Source: G963678095 sp963678095
Lineage (GTDB): Bacteria > Bacillota > Negativicutes > Selenomonadales > Selenomonadaceae
Assembly (NCBI GenBank): GCA_963678095.2
Contig: OY782746.1
Coordinates: 1,488,001-1,552,000 of the forward strand
Reading direction: 5' to 3'
Length of the DNA stretch: 64,000 nucleotides
The notes beneath the pieces are model-generated. The model was not told the DNA's origin. It saw only the letters and a program-made list of their open reading frames with translations, and did not search any database. A program made the position numbers and the translations under genes. Positions 24,158 through 33,568 of this stretch are shown in pieces. Position 1 is the first letter of the stretch. Every line of letters begins with the position of its first letter.

Positions 24158-24883
24158 TTATATAACGCAGATCATTTTTAAGATAGCAAAGGACAATACC
24201 GCCCCCAGCAGGGGCCCGACAATCGGGACCCAGGCGTAATCCCAATCGGATTCGCCTTTATTGGCAATTGGCAGTACCGCATGTGCCAGCCGCGGCCCAA
24301 GATCCCGGGCCGGATTCAGAGCATAGCCTGTCGTCCCGCCAAGGCTAAGGCCAATAGACCAGATCAAAATGCTCACGATAAACGGACCCACCCCCGGAAC
24401 AACGCCGCCAACCCCGCGGGAAAAGATGCAAAACACGGGGATGATCAGCATGCTGGTTCCAATAATTTCCGAAACCAGATTCCAGGTTTTTTTCCGGATT
24501 GCCGGGCCGGTGCTAAACACCGCGAGGATGAGTCCGCTGTCATTGGTTTCCTCCCAGTGCGGCCCGAAATGCAGCCAGACAATGCAGGCCCCAAGAAAGG
24601 CACCGGCGGTCTGGCAAAGCATCGTGATCAGGGCTGGCAGGGGTTCGTAAATACCGACCAGCATTTTAATCAGCGTCAGCGCCGGATTTATATCCGCCTG
24701 GGGAGCCCCGGCCGCCATCGCACAAAAAATCGCCACCATGACGGCAAATGCCCAGCCAGCCGTTATGACCATCCAGCCGCCGCCCTCCGCTTTCGTTCGG
24801 CGCAGGCATACATTTGCGACGACGCCATTGCCCAGGATAATCATGATCATTGTGCCAAAAAATTCGCCAAAATAACTCGACAT
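24158..24883 (-). CDS. MIP channel, glycerol-facilitator type
   Basis: 241 residues from ATG 24883 (GGAGGGAG upstream). Six membrane helices; the two half-helix motifs are INPALTL and LNPARDLGPR, the Asp after NPAR being typical of glycerol facilitators (GlpF) rather than water channels. It starts 18 bases after the stop of the sigma-54 regulator at 24902 and is probably cotranscribed with it. A second paralog lies divergently at 26637. Substrate is inferred to be glycerol or a similar small polyol. Confidence 0.88.
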   Translation of the reverse strand: MSSYFGEFFGTMIMIILGNGVVANVCLRRTKAEGGGWMVITAGWAFAVMVAIFCAMAAGAPQADINPALTLIKMLVGIYEPLPALITMLCQTAGAFLGACIVWLHFGPHWEETNDSGLILAVFSTGPAIRKKTWNLVSEIIGTSMLIIPVFCIFSRGVGGVVPGVGPFIVSILIWSIGLSLGGTTGYALNPARDLGPRLAHAVLPIANKGESDWDYAWVPIVGPLLGAVLSFAILKMICVI

Positions 24884-24901
24884 ACCTTGTACTCCCTCCA
24901 A

Positions 24902-26326
24902 CTATTTTTTGATTCCATATTTTTGCGCTTTTGCCGCCACGGTTTTATGGGTAATTCCCAAGGCCTTTCCCGCTGCCGTATAACTTCCATATTTTTCTAA
25001 CGCTACTTTTATGATTTGCTTTTCGTAATCAGCCAGTGGAAAGACATCATTTTCCGTTGGCAGCTCCAGCTGCAGTTTCTCATCTGCCGGCGGTTCCTGC
25101 AGGTTGCAGGCCACCATGACGTCCTCTGCCTCTATGTATTTCCCTTCAAGCAGGACCACGATTCGCTCCATGATATTTTGCAACTCACGCACATTCCCCG
25201 GCCAATGATAATTTATCAGGATTTCCATCGCCGCTTTCTTTATACCGATAATTTTTTTATCAAAATTCTCGCTGAACTTCTTTAAAAAGAAATCTACCAG
25301 CAGGGGAATATCTTCCCGGCGATCCTTCAGTTCCGGCAGATAAATCGGAATTACATTCAGCCGATAATAGAGATCTTCCCTGAACAGCTGCTCCTTGATC
25401 ATCTGCTCCATATTGCGATTGGTCGCCGCCAGCACCCGGACATCAACCTCAATGGTGCTTTCTCCACCCACACGCTCAAATCGGCCGCTCTGAATGACCC
25501 GCAGCAGCTTTGTCTGCATGCTCAGTTCCATTTCGCCGATTTCATCGAGAAAGATGGTCCCCTTATTTGCCATTTCAAATTTTCCCAATTTTCGCTTGAT
25601 TGCTCCGGTAAAGGCACCTTTTTCATGGCCAAAGAATTCACTTTCCAATAAATTCTCCGGAATAGCGGCACAGTTTACCCTAATAAAGGGGCCCTTAGCC
25701 CGCGGACTGGCCTGATGAATCCCCTCGGCAACAAGCTCTTTTCCCGTCCCGCTGCTGCCGCGGATCAGCACCGTAGAGCTGACTTTTGCCGCCTTGCCGG
25801 CAAGCGTCAGAGCAGCCAATACCTTCGAGCTCATGCCAATAAATTTCTCAAACCCCTTTGCCGGCTTCAGCTGACTGCGCAGCTTATCTTCCGAGGACTC
25901 GCTCTTCATGCGCCCGGCGTACCAACCAGCCTCCGTCTTTTGCGTAAGCTTATTTTCGAGATATTCAATCGTACTTTGCGCCCGGTCAAGCTGTTCCCTT
26001 AGGCCCTGCACCCGATCATCATCACGCAGCAAAAGCAGTCCCCCTAAAAACTGTCCCGACTCAAGGATTGGCGAAAATTCCGCCAGCATGATTTTCCCGG
26101 CTGGCAGGTGCATACCTACTTGTACCCGTTCCTGTGCCAGGCATCCATACTGCGGATTCAAATTCGGCACAAAATCATCAATGCCCCGCCCCAGCAGATC
26201 TGCCAAAGCACAGCCTGTCAGTTGCTGGCAGGCAGAATTCGCGGCAATGATGACGCCGGTATTATCAAAAACACATATTCCATTGTGAATTGCCTCCAAA
26301 AGTGGCTTTATATCGCCATTCAGCAT
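24902..26326 (-). CDS. Sigma-54 activator with PAS domain, next to glycerol-facilitator genes
   Basis: 474 residues; GGAGG nine bases before the ATG. PAS domain (residues 1-100), coiled-coil linker (105-150), AAA+ with Walker A GSSGTGKE (190-197), GAFTGA (237-242), IFLDE; a Fis HTH at the end (GSYTAAGKALGITHKTVAAKAQKYG) that is nearly the same as that of the HPr-domain activator at 11410. It flanks two MIP channels, one in the same operon and one divergent with its own sigma-54 promoter, so it most likely controls both. It lacks the HPr-like domain, so its signal should differ. Confidence 0.9.
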   Translation of the reverse strand: MLNGDIKPLLEAIHNGICVFDNTGVIIAANSACQQLTGCALADLLGRGIDDFVPNLNPQYGCLAQERVQVGMHLPAGKIMLAEFSPILESGQFLGGLLLLRDDDRVQGLREQLDRAQSTIEYLENKLTQKTEAGWYAGRMKSESSEDKLRSQLKPAKGFEKFIGMSSKVLAALTLAGKAAKVSSTVLIRGSSGTGKELVAEGIHQASPRAKGPFIRVNCAAIPENLLESEFFGHEKGAFTGAIKRKLGKFEMANKGTIFLDEIGEMELSMQTKLLRVIQSGRFERVGGESTIEVDVRVLAATNRNMEQMIKEQLFREDLYYRLNVIPIYLPELKDRREDIPLLVDFFLKKFSENFDKKIIGIKKAAMEILINYHWPGNVRELQNIMERIVVLLEGKYIEAEDVMVACNLQEPPADEKLQLELPTENDVFPLADYEKQIIKVALEKYGSYTAAGKALGITHKTVAAKAQKYGIKK

Positions 26327-26438
26327 CGCATACGGCCTCCAAAATAATCATTAACTATGTTATTATTTATCTTTCTTAGCCTGATTTCCTGCAAGGCGGG
26401 GAATAAATCCTTAGCATAATCCTTACAGTGGCCTTAAC

Positions 26439-26475
26439 CGGGCAATAATTCCCCGCTCCGGGGAATTATTGCCCG
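26439..26475. promoter_or_regulatory. Perfect 17-bp-arm palindrome, putative enhancer of the sigma-54 regulator
   Basis: CGGGCAATAATTCCCCG-CTC-CGGGGAATTATTGCCCG. Each arm contains a near-palindrome of the form GGGnAATnATTnCCC, so the block can be read as two operators with centres about 19 bases apart. It lies 105-125 bases upstream of the -24 element at 26563; a half site GGGGAATAAATCC sits near 26397. Confidence 0.75.
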
Positions 26476-26562
26476 CTGTTTTTTCCTTCCGTTTGTCCAG
26501 GAGTTTCCGCTTTATCTCCCACAACCCCTTATATTCCAAGGATATCCCGCAGCCTCAAAAAC

Positions 26563-26579
26563 TTGGCACGCTATTTGCA
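26563..26579 (+). promoter_or_regulatory. Sigma-54 promoter of the second MIP channel
   Basis: TTGGCACGCTATTTGCA, a full match to the -24/-12 consensus. Transcription should begin near 26590; the leader contains a hairpin CCAGGT...ACCTGG (26594-26615). Confidence 0.88.
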
Positions 26580-26636
26580 CTATTAATAGCTAACCAGGTA
26601 TCCGATAACACCTGGAACAAAAAAGGAGGAATTATT

Positions 26637-27380
26637 ATGTCACTCGTTTTAGCGGAGTTCATGGGAACTGCGGTTCTTACGGCATTTGGCTGCGGCGTCT
26701 GCGCAAATGTCAACCTGAACAAGTCAAGAGCAAATGTCAGCGTTCTGGGGGGCGGCTGGATTACCATCACCGCCGGCTGGGCTTTTGCCGTAATGCTCGG
26801 TGCCTTTGTCAGCAATGCCATCGGTGGCGCCGGCGAACTCAATCCGGCCCTGGTCTTGTTCAAAGTACTTACTGGTGCCTACACCCTCTCCACGGCACTG
26901 CCCATTATGCTCGGTGAACTTGCCGGCGCCATGGTCGGAGCGGTTCTTGTATGGCTGGCTTACCTGCCGCACTGGGCTGTCACCGAAGACAAAGGAGCTA
27001 TTTTAGGGACTTTTACATCCGGCGCCATGATTAAAAACAATATGGCTGCCTGCCTGTGCGAAATTATCGCCACGACCTTTTTATTTATCTGTCTCACAGC
27101 CTTTGGCAGCAAGCTGGTCACCGGCAGTGCCGGAATGGCTCCGGGATTTGGCAACTATCTGGCAGCCATGTGCATCTGGGCCCTCGGCCTGAGTCTCGGC
27201 GGGCCAAGCGGCTATGCCCTGAATCCGGCTCGTGACCTCGGGCCGCGCATTGTTCATGCAATTTTACCAATTTCCACCAAAGGCGATTCGGACTGGGGCT
27301 ATGCCTGGGTGCCAATTGTCGGACCGTTCATCGCCGCCTTTGTTGCTTATGCCGTCTGCATCGGTACCGGAATTCTTTAA
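26637..27380 (+). CDS. MIP channel, glycerol-facilitator type (second copy)
   Basis: 247 residues from ATG 26637 with GGAGG six bases upstream. Six membrane helices, motifs LNPALVL and LNPARDLGPR. The two copies are clearly paralogous (shared GGWM/ITITAGWAFAVM and DSDW.YAWVPIVGP blocks). Expressed from a sigma-54 promoter under a perfect palindrome, so it should be inducible through the regulator at 24902. No glycerol kinase or dehydrogenase is adjacent, so uptake is for a pathway encoded elsewhere. Confidence 0.88.
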   Translation: MSLVLAEFMGTAVLTAFGCGVCANVNLNKSRANVSVLGGGWITITAGWAFAVMLGAFVSNAIGGAGELNPALVLFKVLTGAYTLSTALPIMLGELAGAMVGAVLVWLAYLPHWAVTEDKGAILGTFTSGAMIKNNMAACLCEIIATTFLFICLTAFGSKLVTGSAGMAPGFGNYLAAMCIWALGLSLGGPSGYALNPARDLGPRIVHAILPISTKGDSDWGYAWVPIVGPFIAAFVAYAVCIGTGIL

Positions 27381-27401
27381 AATAAAAAATGTGAAATTTA
27401 T

Positions 27402-27446
27402 AAAAAGAAGCGGACTGTCTTTAAACTGAGACAGCCCGCTTCTTTC
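27402..27446. terminator. Bidirectional terminator between MIP and sulfhydrylase genes
   Basis: GAAGCGGACTGTCT pairs with AGACAGCCCGCTTC (one bulge), with A- and T-rich flanks. Confidence 0.7.
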
Positions 27447-28707
27447 AATTTACTCCTTTAAGACTCTGCTCTATATCCGCCAAAATATCTTCTATATTTT
27501 CCAGTCCGACGGAAAAGCGAATCATCCCTGGATTGATTCCCGCCGCCAGCAACTGCTCATCGCTAAGCTGGCGATGGGTCTCGCTCGCCGGGTGCAGCAC
27601 ACAGGTCCTGATATCGGCCACATGGACTTCATTCGAGGCCAGCTTCAATCCGTCCATGAATTTCACCGCATTGCTCTTGCCACCCTTGATGACCAAGGTG
27701 ACCACGCCGCTTGCACCTTTCAGATATTTTTGGGCCAAATCATAGTATTCATCCTGCTTCAGACCCGGATATTTTACCGACTCAATCTTGGGTGATGCCG
27801 CAAAATACTCCGCTACCTGCTGTGCATTCTTGCAATAGCGCTCCATGCGCACAGCCAGTGTTTCAAGCCCCAGATTGAGTAAAAAGGCCGAATGGGCTGC
27901 CGGATAGGCGCCGAAATCCCGCATCAGCTGCATCCGCGCTTTAATAATATACGCCTGCGCGCCAAAGTCTTTGCTGTATACCACCCCATGATAGGAGGCA
28001 TCCGGCTGCGTAAAATCGGGAAAATTCCCATTCTCCCAATTAAACTTACCACTGTCAACAATTACCCCGCCAACCTGCAGCGCATGCCCGTCCATGTACT
28101 TTGAAGTCGAATGGATGACAATATCCGCCCTAAAAGCAAACGGCTTGCACAGGATCGGCGTCGCAAAAGTATTATCGATGATCAGCGGCACCCCATGCGC
28201 ATGGGCCATCTTGGAAAATTTTTCAATATCACAGACGCTTAGCGCTGGATTTGCCAGCGTTTCTGAAAAGACCGCTTTTGTATTGTCTTTAAATTTCGCT
28301 GAAATTTCAGCTTCACTGGCTTCATTGTCAATAAAAATGCATTCAATACCAAATTTTTTCAGTGTAACCGCAAATAAGTTAAGCGTTCCGCCATAGACCC
28401 CGGCCGTACAGAGCAGGCTGTCACCCGCACTGCACAGATTCAGTACGGAGATCAGTGATGCCGCCTGTCCAGAGGACGTGCACATTGCACCTACACCGCC
28501 TTCAAGCGCCGCAATTTTCTTTTCCACGGCATCAACCGTCGGATTCGCAAATCGCGAATACATGAATTCTGTCGGCATATCAAACAAAGCCCCGATATGT
28601 TCTGTAGAATCGAACCGATACGTTGTACTCTGTACAATCGGCATGACACTAGGCTCTCCATTTTTCGGCTGATAGCCTGCATGTAGACATTTTGTTTCAT
28701 CTTTCAT
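27445..28707 (-). CDS. O-acetylhomoserine sulfhydrylase / trans-sulfuration family enzyme
   Basis: 420 residues from ATG 28707 (GGGGG eight bases upstream). PLP fold type I of the Cys/Met metabolism family: YSRFANPTVDAVE, TSSGQAASLISVL, IDNTFATP, and the PLP Lys in HSTSKYMDGH. Most like O-acetylhomoserine aminocarboxypropyltransferase or methionine gamma-lyase, which cannot be separated by eye. It has its own promoter (28785-28813) and is not in an operon with the similar gene at 28994, from which it differs at many positions. Confidence 0.85.
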   Translation of the reverse strand: MKDETKCLHAGYQPKNGEPSVMPIVQSTTYRFDSTEHIGALFDMPTEFMYSRFANPTVDAVEKKIAALEGGVGAMCTSSGQAASLISVLNLCSAGDSLLCTAGVYGGTLNLFAVTLKKFGIECIFIDNEASEAEISAKFKDNTKAVFSETLANPALSVCDIEKFSKMAHAHGVPLIIDNTFATPILCKPFAFRADIVIHSTSKYMDGHALQVGGVIVDSGKFNWENGNFPDFTQPDASYHGVVYSKDFGAQAYIIKARMQLMRDFGAYPAAHSAFLLNLGLETLAVRMERYCKNAQQVAEYFAASPKIESVKYPGLKQDEYYDLAQKYLKGASGVVTLVIKGGKSNAVKFMDGLKLASNEVHVADIRTCVLHPASETHRQLSDEQLLAAGINPGMIRFSVGLENIEDILADIEQSLKGVN

Positions 28708-28784
28708 ATGTAAATCCCCCATCCTGAAATTTCGCTATCCAAATTATTTTTTTGTTTAAATAGGCAGCACAGCATTTACACTTT

Positions 28785-28813
28785 ATGATAAATGATTCGA
28801 AAGATTTTCGCAA
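28785..28813 (-). promoter_or_regulatory. Promoter of the first sulfhydrylase gene
   Basis: TTGCGA (28813-28808), 17 bases, TATCAT (28790-28785). Confidence 0.6.
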
Positions 28814-28905
28814 GCTGTAAATCACGGGCAAAAATACAGGCGATTTAACCAAAAACCACTCATTCGCACCGGATTTGTAATCGCCAATGCTTTCAAAAAA
28901 AGCAT

Positions 28906-28961
28906 AAAAAAGCTGCCCTCCATAAACTAGATTCTTGATCTACCGTATAAAGGTCAGCTTA
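28906..28961 (-). terminator. Terminator after the metY-like gene
   Basis: AAGCTG / CAGCTT stem with long imperfect internal pairing; T6 follows on the minus strand. Confidence 0.65.
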
Positions 28962-28993
28962 GACTACAACACAGGTTTTCCTATAAAATTTTA

Positions 28994-30286
28994 TTAAACA
29001 ACAGCCAGTGCCTGCTCGAGATCATAGAGGATATCGTCAATATGTTCTGTACCAATCGACAGCCGGATGGTACTCTGACTGATCCCGGAAGCTTCAAGTT
29101 CAGCGACGTTCATCTGCGAATGCGTCGTCGTCGCCGGATGAATGACGAGCGACTTGACATCCGCTACATTAGCAAGCAAAGAAAACACCTGCAAATGGTC
29201 GATAAAGCGATGTGCCTCTGCCTGTCCGCCCTTGATTTCAAACGTAAAAATCGTGATCCCACCCTTAGGGAAATACGTTTTATACAGTTCATGATCTGGA
29301 TGCGTTGACAGCGATGGATGGTTAACCCGCGCAACTTTTGAATGCTGCTGCAGATAGTCGACCACCTTCAGGGAGTTTTCAACATGTCGCTCCAACCGCA
29401 GCGACAAAGTTTCGACCCCTTGGAGCAGCAAAAATGCACTTAATGGCGACAGTGTGCCACCGGTATCGCGTAGCAGTAGCGCCCGGATAAAGACGACAAA
29501 GGCCGGTGCGCCGACATCACGGGCAAAACTGATGCCATGATAGCTGGCATTTGGCTCAACGAGATGCGGAAACTTTCCCGAGTCGATCCAATCAAACCGA
29601 CCGCTGTCGATAATAACGCCCCCCAGCGTTGTCCCGTGTCCACCGATAAACTTTGTCGCCGAATGGACGACAATATCCGCCCCATAATCAAACGGACGTA
29701 GCTGATACGGCGTAGCAAAAGTGCTGTCCACAACAAGCGGAATCTTATGCTTATGGGCAATGGCCGCAACTTCGGCTATATCGATCAAATTCGCATTAGG
29801 GTTGCCTATGCTTTCAATAAAAATCAGTTTTGTATTTTCCTTAACTGCCGCTTCAAACCCTGATAAGCCCGCTGTCGGATCGACAAATGTGGTTGTAACG
29901 CCCTGATCCGGCAACGTATGCGCCAGTAAATTATAGGTTCCACCATAAATTGTCGTCGCCGCTACGATATGATCGCCGCTATGCGCCAGGGCCTGAAACG
30001 TATAATTAACAGCTGCAGCCCCCGATGCCGTGGCCAAAGCCGCTACCCCGCCCTCAAGGGCAGCGAGTCGCTGCTCTAGGACATCCTGGGTCGGATTGGT
30101 CAGCCTTCCATATACGTTACCAGCATCTTTCAGCGCAAAACGATCCGCTGCATGCTGTGAGTTATGAAATACATAGGAAGTTGTCTGATATATCGGCACC
30201 GCTCTGGCATCGGTCACCGGATCCGCAGCCTCCTGTCCCACATGTAGCTGCAATGTTTCAAATTTATATTGTCTCTGTTCACTCAT
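28994..30286 (-). CDS. metY: O-acetylhomoserine sulfhydrylase
   Basis: 430 residues from ATG 30286 (GAGAGG nine bases upstream). PLP family signatures: YGRLTNPTQDVLE, ATASGAAAVNY, VDSTFATPY, and HSATKFIGGHGTT with the PLP Lys. The YETLQLHxGQ-type start is characteristic of OAH sulfhydrylases, which make homocysteine from O-acetylhomoserine and sulfide; here KFETLQLHVGQ. Its product would feed the MetH enzyme encoded at 55776. Expressed from a strong promoter with a 14-bp palindrome at the predicted start. Confidence 0.9.
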   Translation of the reverse strand: MSEQRQYKFETLQLHVGQEAADPVTDARAVPIYQTTSYVFHNSQHAADRFALKDAGNVYGRLTNPTQDVLEQRLAALEGGVAALATASGAAAVNYTFQALAHSGDHIVAATTIYGGTYNLLAHTLPDQGVTTTFVDPTAGLSGFEAAVKENTKLIFIESIGNPNANLIDIAEVAAIAHKHKIPLVVDSTFATPYQLRPFDYGADIVVHSATKFIGGHGTTLGGVIIDSGRFDWIDSGKFPHLVEPNASYHGISFARDVGAPAFVVFIRALLLRDTGGTLSPLSAFLLLQGVETLSLRLERHVENSLKVVDYLQQHSKVARVNHPSLSTHPDHELYKTYFPKGGITIFTFEIKGGQAEAHRFIDHLQVFSLLANVADVKSLVIHPATTTHSQMNVAELEASGISQSTIRLSIGTEHIDDILYDLEQALAVV

Positions 30287-30311
30287 GACGCTCATCCTCT
30301 CTTTTTTAAAA

Positions 30312-30325
30312 AATCATATATGATT
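30312..30325. promoter_or_regulatory. Perfect 14-bp palindrome at the metY start site
   Basis: AATCATATATGATT lies just downstream of the -10, covering about +6 to +20; placement fits a repressor operator. Confidence 0.5.
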
Positions 30326-30337
30326 AATATGCTTTGA

Positions 30338-30366
30338 ATTATAGGGGATATACCCGATAAAGTCAA
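30338..30366 (-). promoter_or_regulatory. Promoter of metY
   Basis: TTGACT (30366-30361), 17 bases, TATAAT (30343-30338). Confidence 0.8.
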
Positions 30367-30428
30367 TAGGTTTTATTAACTTTGTCTTTTAGCACAGATA
30401 TTTTTTCGCCTCTCACAATACACTGCGT

Positions 30429-30466
30429 GAAAAAGGGCTGCATCATTTTTTGATGCAGCCCTTTTG
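30429..30466. terminator. Bidirectional terminator after the RND gene
   Basis: AAAAGGGCTGCATCA / TGATGCAGCCCTTTT stem with a T5 loop. Confidence 0.8.
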
Positions 30467-30487
30467 TAACCTGTTTATTATTGTCGC

Positions 30488-33400
30488 TTAAGAAAAGAAT
30501 TCTTTCCACCAGCGCCGTGAGGACCTTCCCTGCTCCACACCAAACCAGGTAGCATACATGGTCGGTAATACCAGCAAGGTTAATAGCGTTGCTACAAAAA
30601 GTCCACTGGCAACAGCCACTGCCATCGGCGCCCAAAAAGTATTGGCCATCAACGGCAGCATACCGAGAATTGCCGCCGCCGCCGTCAACATAATCGGACG
30701 AAAACGCAAGACAGCTGAATCGATAATAGCCTCCCACTCAGCCTCGCCGTCAGCAATATGTTTTTGAATCTGATCAATCAAGATTACTGAATTGCGAATG
30801 ATCATGCCGCCAAGGGCTAAAATGCCAAGTTCCGCCACAAAACCCATCGCCTGATTGGTCAGGAGCATGCCAACGCTGACCCCAATAATTCCCAGCGGTG
30901 CCGTCAGCACTGTCAGCAGCATCAATTGGACACTTCGCAACTGAAACATCAGCAAGGTGATGATAATGAAGATCATAACAGGAATCGGCACCATCAAAAA
31001 TTTCAGTGAATCCTGACTGTCGGCAAGGGCTCCTCCCGGTTCGATGCTGTAGCCAAGCGGCAACTGGTCACGAATGGATTTTGTCGCCGCGTAAGCTTGC
31101 TGCGCCGCATCATTTGCTGTTCCCGCAACAATATTGGCCTGGACGGTAATGGTCGGCTCCAGATTCCGGCGCCAAATCAGTCCCTCCTCCGCATCGTAGC
31201 TTATTTTAGCAATCTGTTCCAGCGGAACATAGCCCGCCGCCCCGAGATAAATCGGCACATCCTTGATTTTACCCAGATCGTCACGATCCTTCGCTTGCAA
31301 GCGCAGCATAATGTCTACCGTACGATCGCCTTCATAGTACTGGGCAACCGAAGCTCCCGAAAGCTGTGTATAAAGGGTCTGGGCCAGTCCCTGTCCAGAA
31401 ATCCCCAGGGCCCGCAGCTTGTCCTGATCGAGTGCCAGATGCATGATTTTATTTTTTTCATTCCAGTCAAAATGAATCTGCTCTAAATTCGGATTTTCTG
31501 CCATTTGTCCAGCCACCTGTCCGGCAATCGCCCGGACCTTTTCATGATCGTAGCCCGAGACCCGCAACATCACCGGGTAAGCCGCCGGCGGCCCCGTCTG
31601 AATAAACTTTATATTGCTGCGTATGTTGGGAAATTCATCCGCCAGTTTGTTGTCAATTTTTTTGGTCAGATCTTCACGGGTTTCAACATCCTTCGCCACA
31701 ACCACAAACTGAACATAATTATCCGCCGGCAACACCGGTTCGGTGGTCAGCACGAATCGCGGCGCCCCTTCTCCCACATAATAAGAGTAATTTTCAATTT
31801 CACCCGACTCTTCACCGAGGAAATTGGCAAAGCGCTGTGCTTGCTCTTCAGAAGCTTTAATGGAAGATCCCTCCGGCAACGTCATTTCAACAATAATCTC
31901 CGGCCGTAGCGACGGCGGGAAGAATTCCTGTTTGACAAACTTCAGCAGGAATACTGACAATACAAAACAAATTGCCGTGGCACTGAGCACAGCGGCCCGG
32001 TGCTTAAGACAAAATACCAGAACCTTGCGAAACAGCACATAAAAACGACTCTGATAAGGATCGATTTTCCCCGCTTCATCCTTGTGAATTTTTACTTTTA
32101 TCAATTTATAGCCATACAGTGGCGCTACCATAACCGACACAATCCAGGACAGGATTAGCGCCGCCCCGATAACCGGAAACAAGGCCTTGCAAAACTCAGA
32201 GGCCATGCCATTGGCAAACGCTACCGGAATAAAACCGGCGCAGGTGATCAGTGTCCCCGTTAGCATCGGCTTGGCGGTAGCCTCAAACGCATAGCAGGCT
32301 GCCTGGAAACGATCAAGTCCGGCTTCCAGTTTGACGCTCATCATCTCCACGGCAATGATGGCATCATCAACCAAGAGCCCCAGGGAAATAATCAAGGCCC
32401 CCAGCGATACCTTATGCAGATCAATGCCAAAGATATTCATAAAACAAAATACCCCGAGGATGACGAGGGGGATACAGCCCGCAACAACAAGGCCCGTACG
32501 AATCCCCAGGCTTAAAAAGCTAACGGCCAGAACAATGATGATGGCCTCTCGCAATGTCGATATGAAATCGCTGATCGATTCCTTGACCACCTGTGGCTGG
32601 TCAGAAACTTGATGAATTTCGAGTCCTACCGGCAAATCCTGTTTGATTTTCCCCATCAAATCGGACAGATTATCGCCGAGGGTAAGTATATTACCGCCCG
32701 ACTCCATTGACACGGCAATGCCGATTGCCGGTTCGCCATTATAAAACATCTTCGGCTCCGCCGGCTCGACATACCTTCGCTCTACAGTCGCAATATCGCC
32801 GAGCCGCAAGGTATGTCCATTGGCGCGAATCGGCAGGCTGCGAATCGCTTCTATGTCGTCAAACATTCCCGTGATGCGCAAATACACATTATCGGATTGC
32901 GTCTCAACCATCCCGGCCGGTGTGACTTCATTTTGGGTTTTTACGGCGCTAGCAATCGTCTGTGCACTGATGCCAAGCTGTGCCAGCTTGCTGTTTTCTA
33001 CCTCAATATAGATTTTTTCCGGCTGCTCCCCCACCAGTTCAACCTTTTTCACACTATCGACGCCAAGCAACAGTCGTCTGATTTCCTCGGCGCGAGCCCG
33101 CAGTTCTTCATAGGAATAGCCATCTCCCGTTACTGCATATATCGACCCGTAGACATCATCAAACCGATCATTAAAAAACGGGCCGCGGACACCATCCGGC
33201 AGATCCCCCTTCATATCATTAACAAGATTTCGCACTTCGACCCAGGTTGGACGAATATTCTTATTGTCGATATCCTGCCGCAGATTTACATAAATAACCG
33301 AAGAACCCGGACGGGAGTAACTCTTTACGTAATCAAGCCCCGGCGTGTCCTGTAATTTTTTTTCAATCTTATCAGTTACCTGCTCCTCAATCTGGCGGGC

Positions 33401-33568
33401 GCTGGCCCCTGGCCAGGCAACAGTTACCAACATCTGGCGAATCGTAAAATCCGGATCCTCCATCCGCCCCAGCCGTTCATAGGAAAAAATTCCAGCGATA
33501 AAGACGACCACAATAAAATACCAGACAAGTGTCTTATTTTTAAGTGAAAGCTCTGTTAAATTTCTCAT
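30488..33568 (-). CDS. RND efflux pump permease (HAE1/AcrB type)
   Basis: 1026 residues, full length. N-terminal LSLKNKTLVWYFIVVVFIAG transmembrane start, two large periplasmic loops, and a 12-helix core; the proton-relay pair LLVDDAIIAVEMM in helix 4 is present. It overlaps the adaptor gene by 4 bases (ATGA). Family members with this size and the DPDFTIRQMLVTVAWPGAS start export hydrophobic drugs or metabolites; substrate unknown. Confidence 0.93.
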   Translation of the reverse strand: MRNLTELSLKNKTLVWYFIVVVFIAGIFSYERLGRMEDPDFTIRQMLVTVAWPGASARQIEEQVTDKIEKKLQDTPGLDYVKSYSRPGSSVIYVNLRQDIDNKNIRPTWVEVRNLVNDMKGDLPDGVRGPFFNDRFDDVYGSIYAVTGDGYSYEELRARAEEIRRLLLGVDSVKKVELVGEQPEKIYIEVENSKLAQLGISAQTIASAVKTQNEVTPAGMVETQSDNVYLRITGMFDDIEAIRSLPIRANGHTLRLGDIATVERRYVEPAEPKMFYNGEPAIGIAVSMESGGNILTLGDNLSDLMGKIKQDLPVGLEIHQVSDQPQVVKESISDFISTLREAIIIVLAVSFLSLGIRTGLVVAGCIPLVILGVFCFMNIFGIDLHKVSLGALIISLGLLVDDAIIAVEMMSVKLEAGLDRFQAACYAFEATAKPMLTGTLITCAGFIPVAFANGMASEFCKALFPVIGAALILSWIVSVMVAPLYGYKLIKVKIHKDEAGKIDPYQSRFYVLFRKVLVFCLKHRAAVLSATAICFVLSVFLLKFVKQEFFPPSLRPEIIVEMTLPEGSSIKASEEQAQRFANFLGEESGEIENYSYYVGEGAPRFVLTTEPVLPADNYVQFVVVAKDVETREDLTKKIDNKLADEFPNIRSNIKFIQTGPPAAYPVMLRVSGYDHEKVRAIAGQVAGQMAENPNLEQIHFDWNEKNKIMHLALDQDKLRALGISGQGLAQTLYTQLSGASVAQYYEGDRTVDIMLRLQAKDRDDLGKIKDVPIYLGAAGYVPLEQIAKISYDAEEGLIWRRNLEPTITVQANIVAGTANDAAQQAYAATKSIRDQLPLGYSIEPGGALADSQDSLKFLMVPIPVMIFIIITLLMFQLRSVQLMLLTVLTAPLGIIGVSVGMLLTNQAMGFVAELGILALGGMIIRNSVILIDQIQKHIADGEAEWEAIIDSAVLRFRPIMLTAAAAILGMLPLMANTFWAPMAVAVASGLFVATLLTLLVLPTMYATWFGVEQGRSSRRWWKEFFS

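Larger units (their letters stand above)
28708..28993. other. Intergenic region between the two sulfhydrylase-type genes
   Basis: About 285 bases, no gene seen. It holds the promoter of the downstream gene, some AT-rich sequence and a terminator (28906-28961) for the upstream metY-like gene. No S-box or T-box motif was found. Confidence 0.6.

Noticed and set aside
26390..26410. Sigma-54 promoter on the minus strand for the PAS regulator
   Set aside because: TTGCAGG is present at -12 spacing but no GG at -24.
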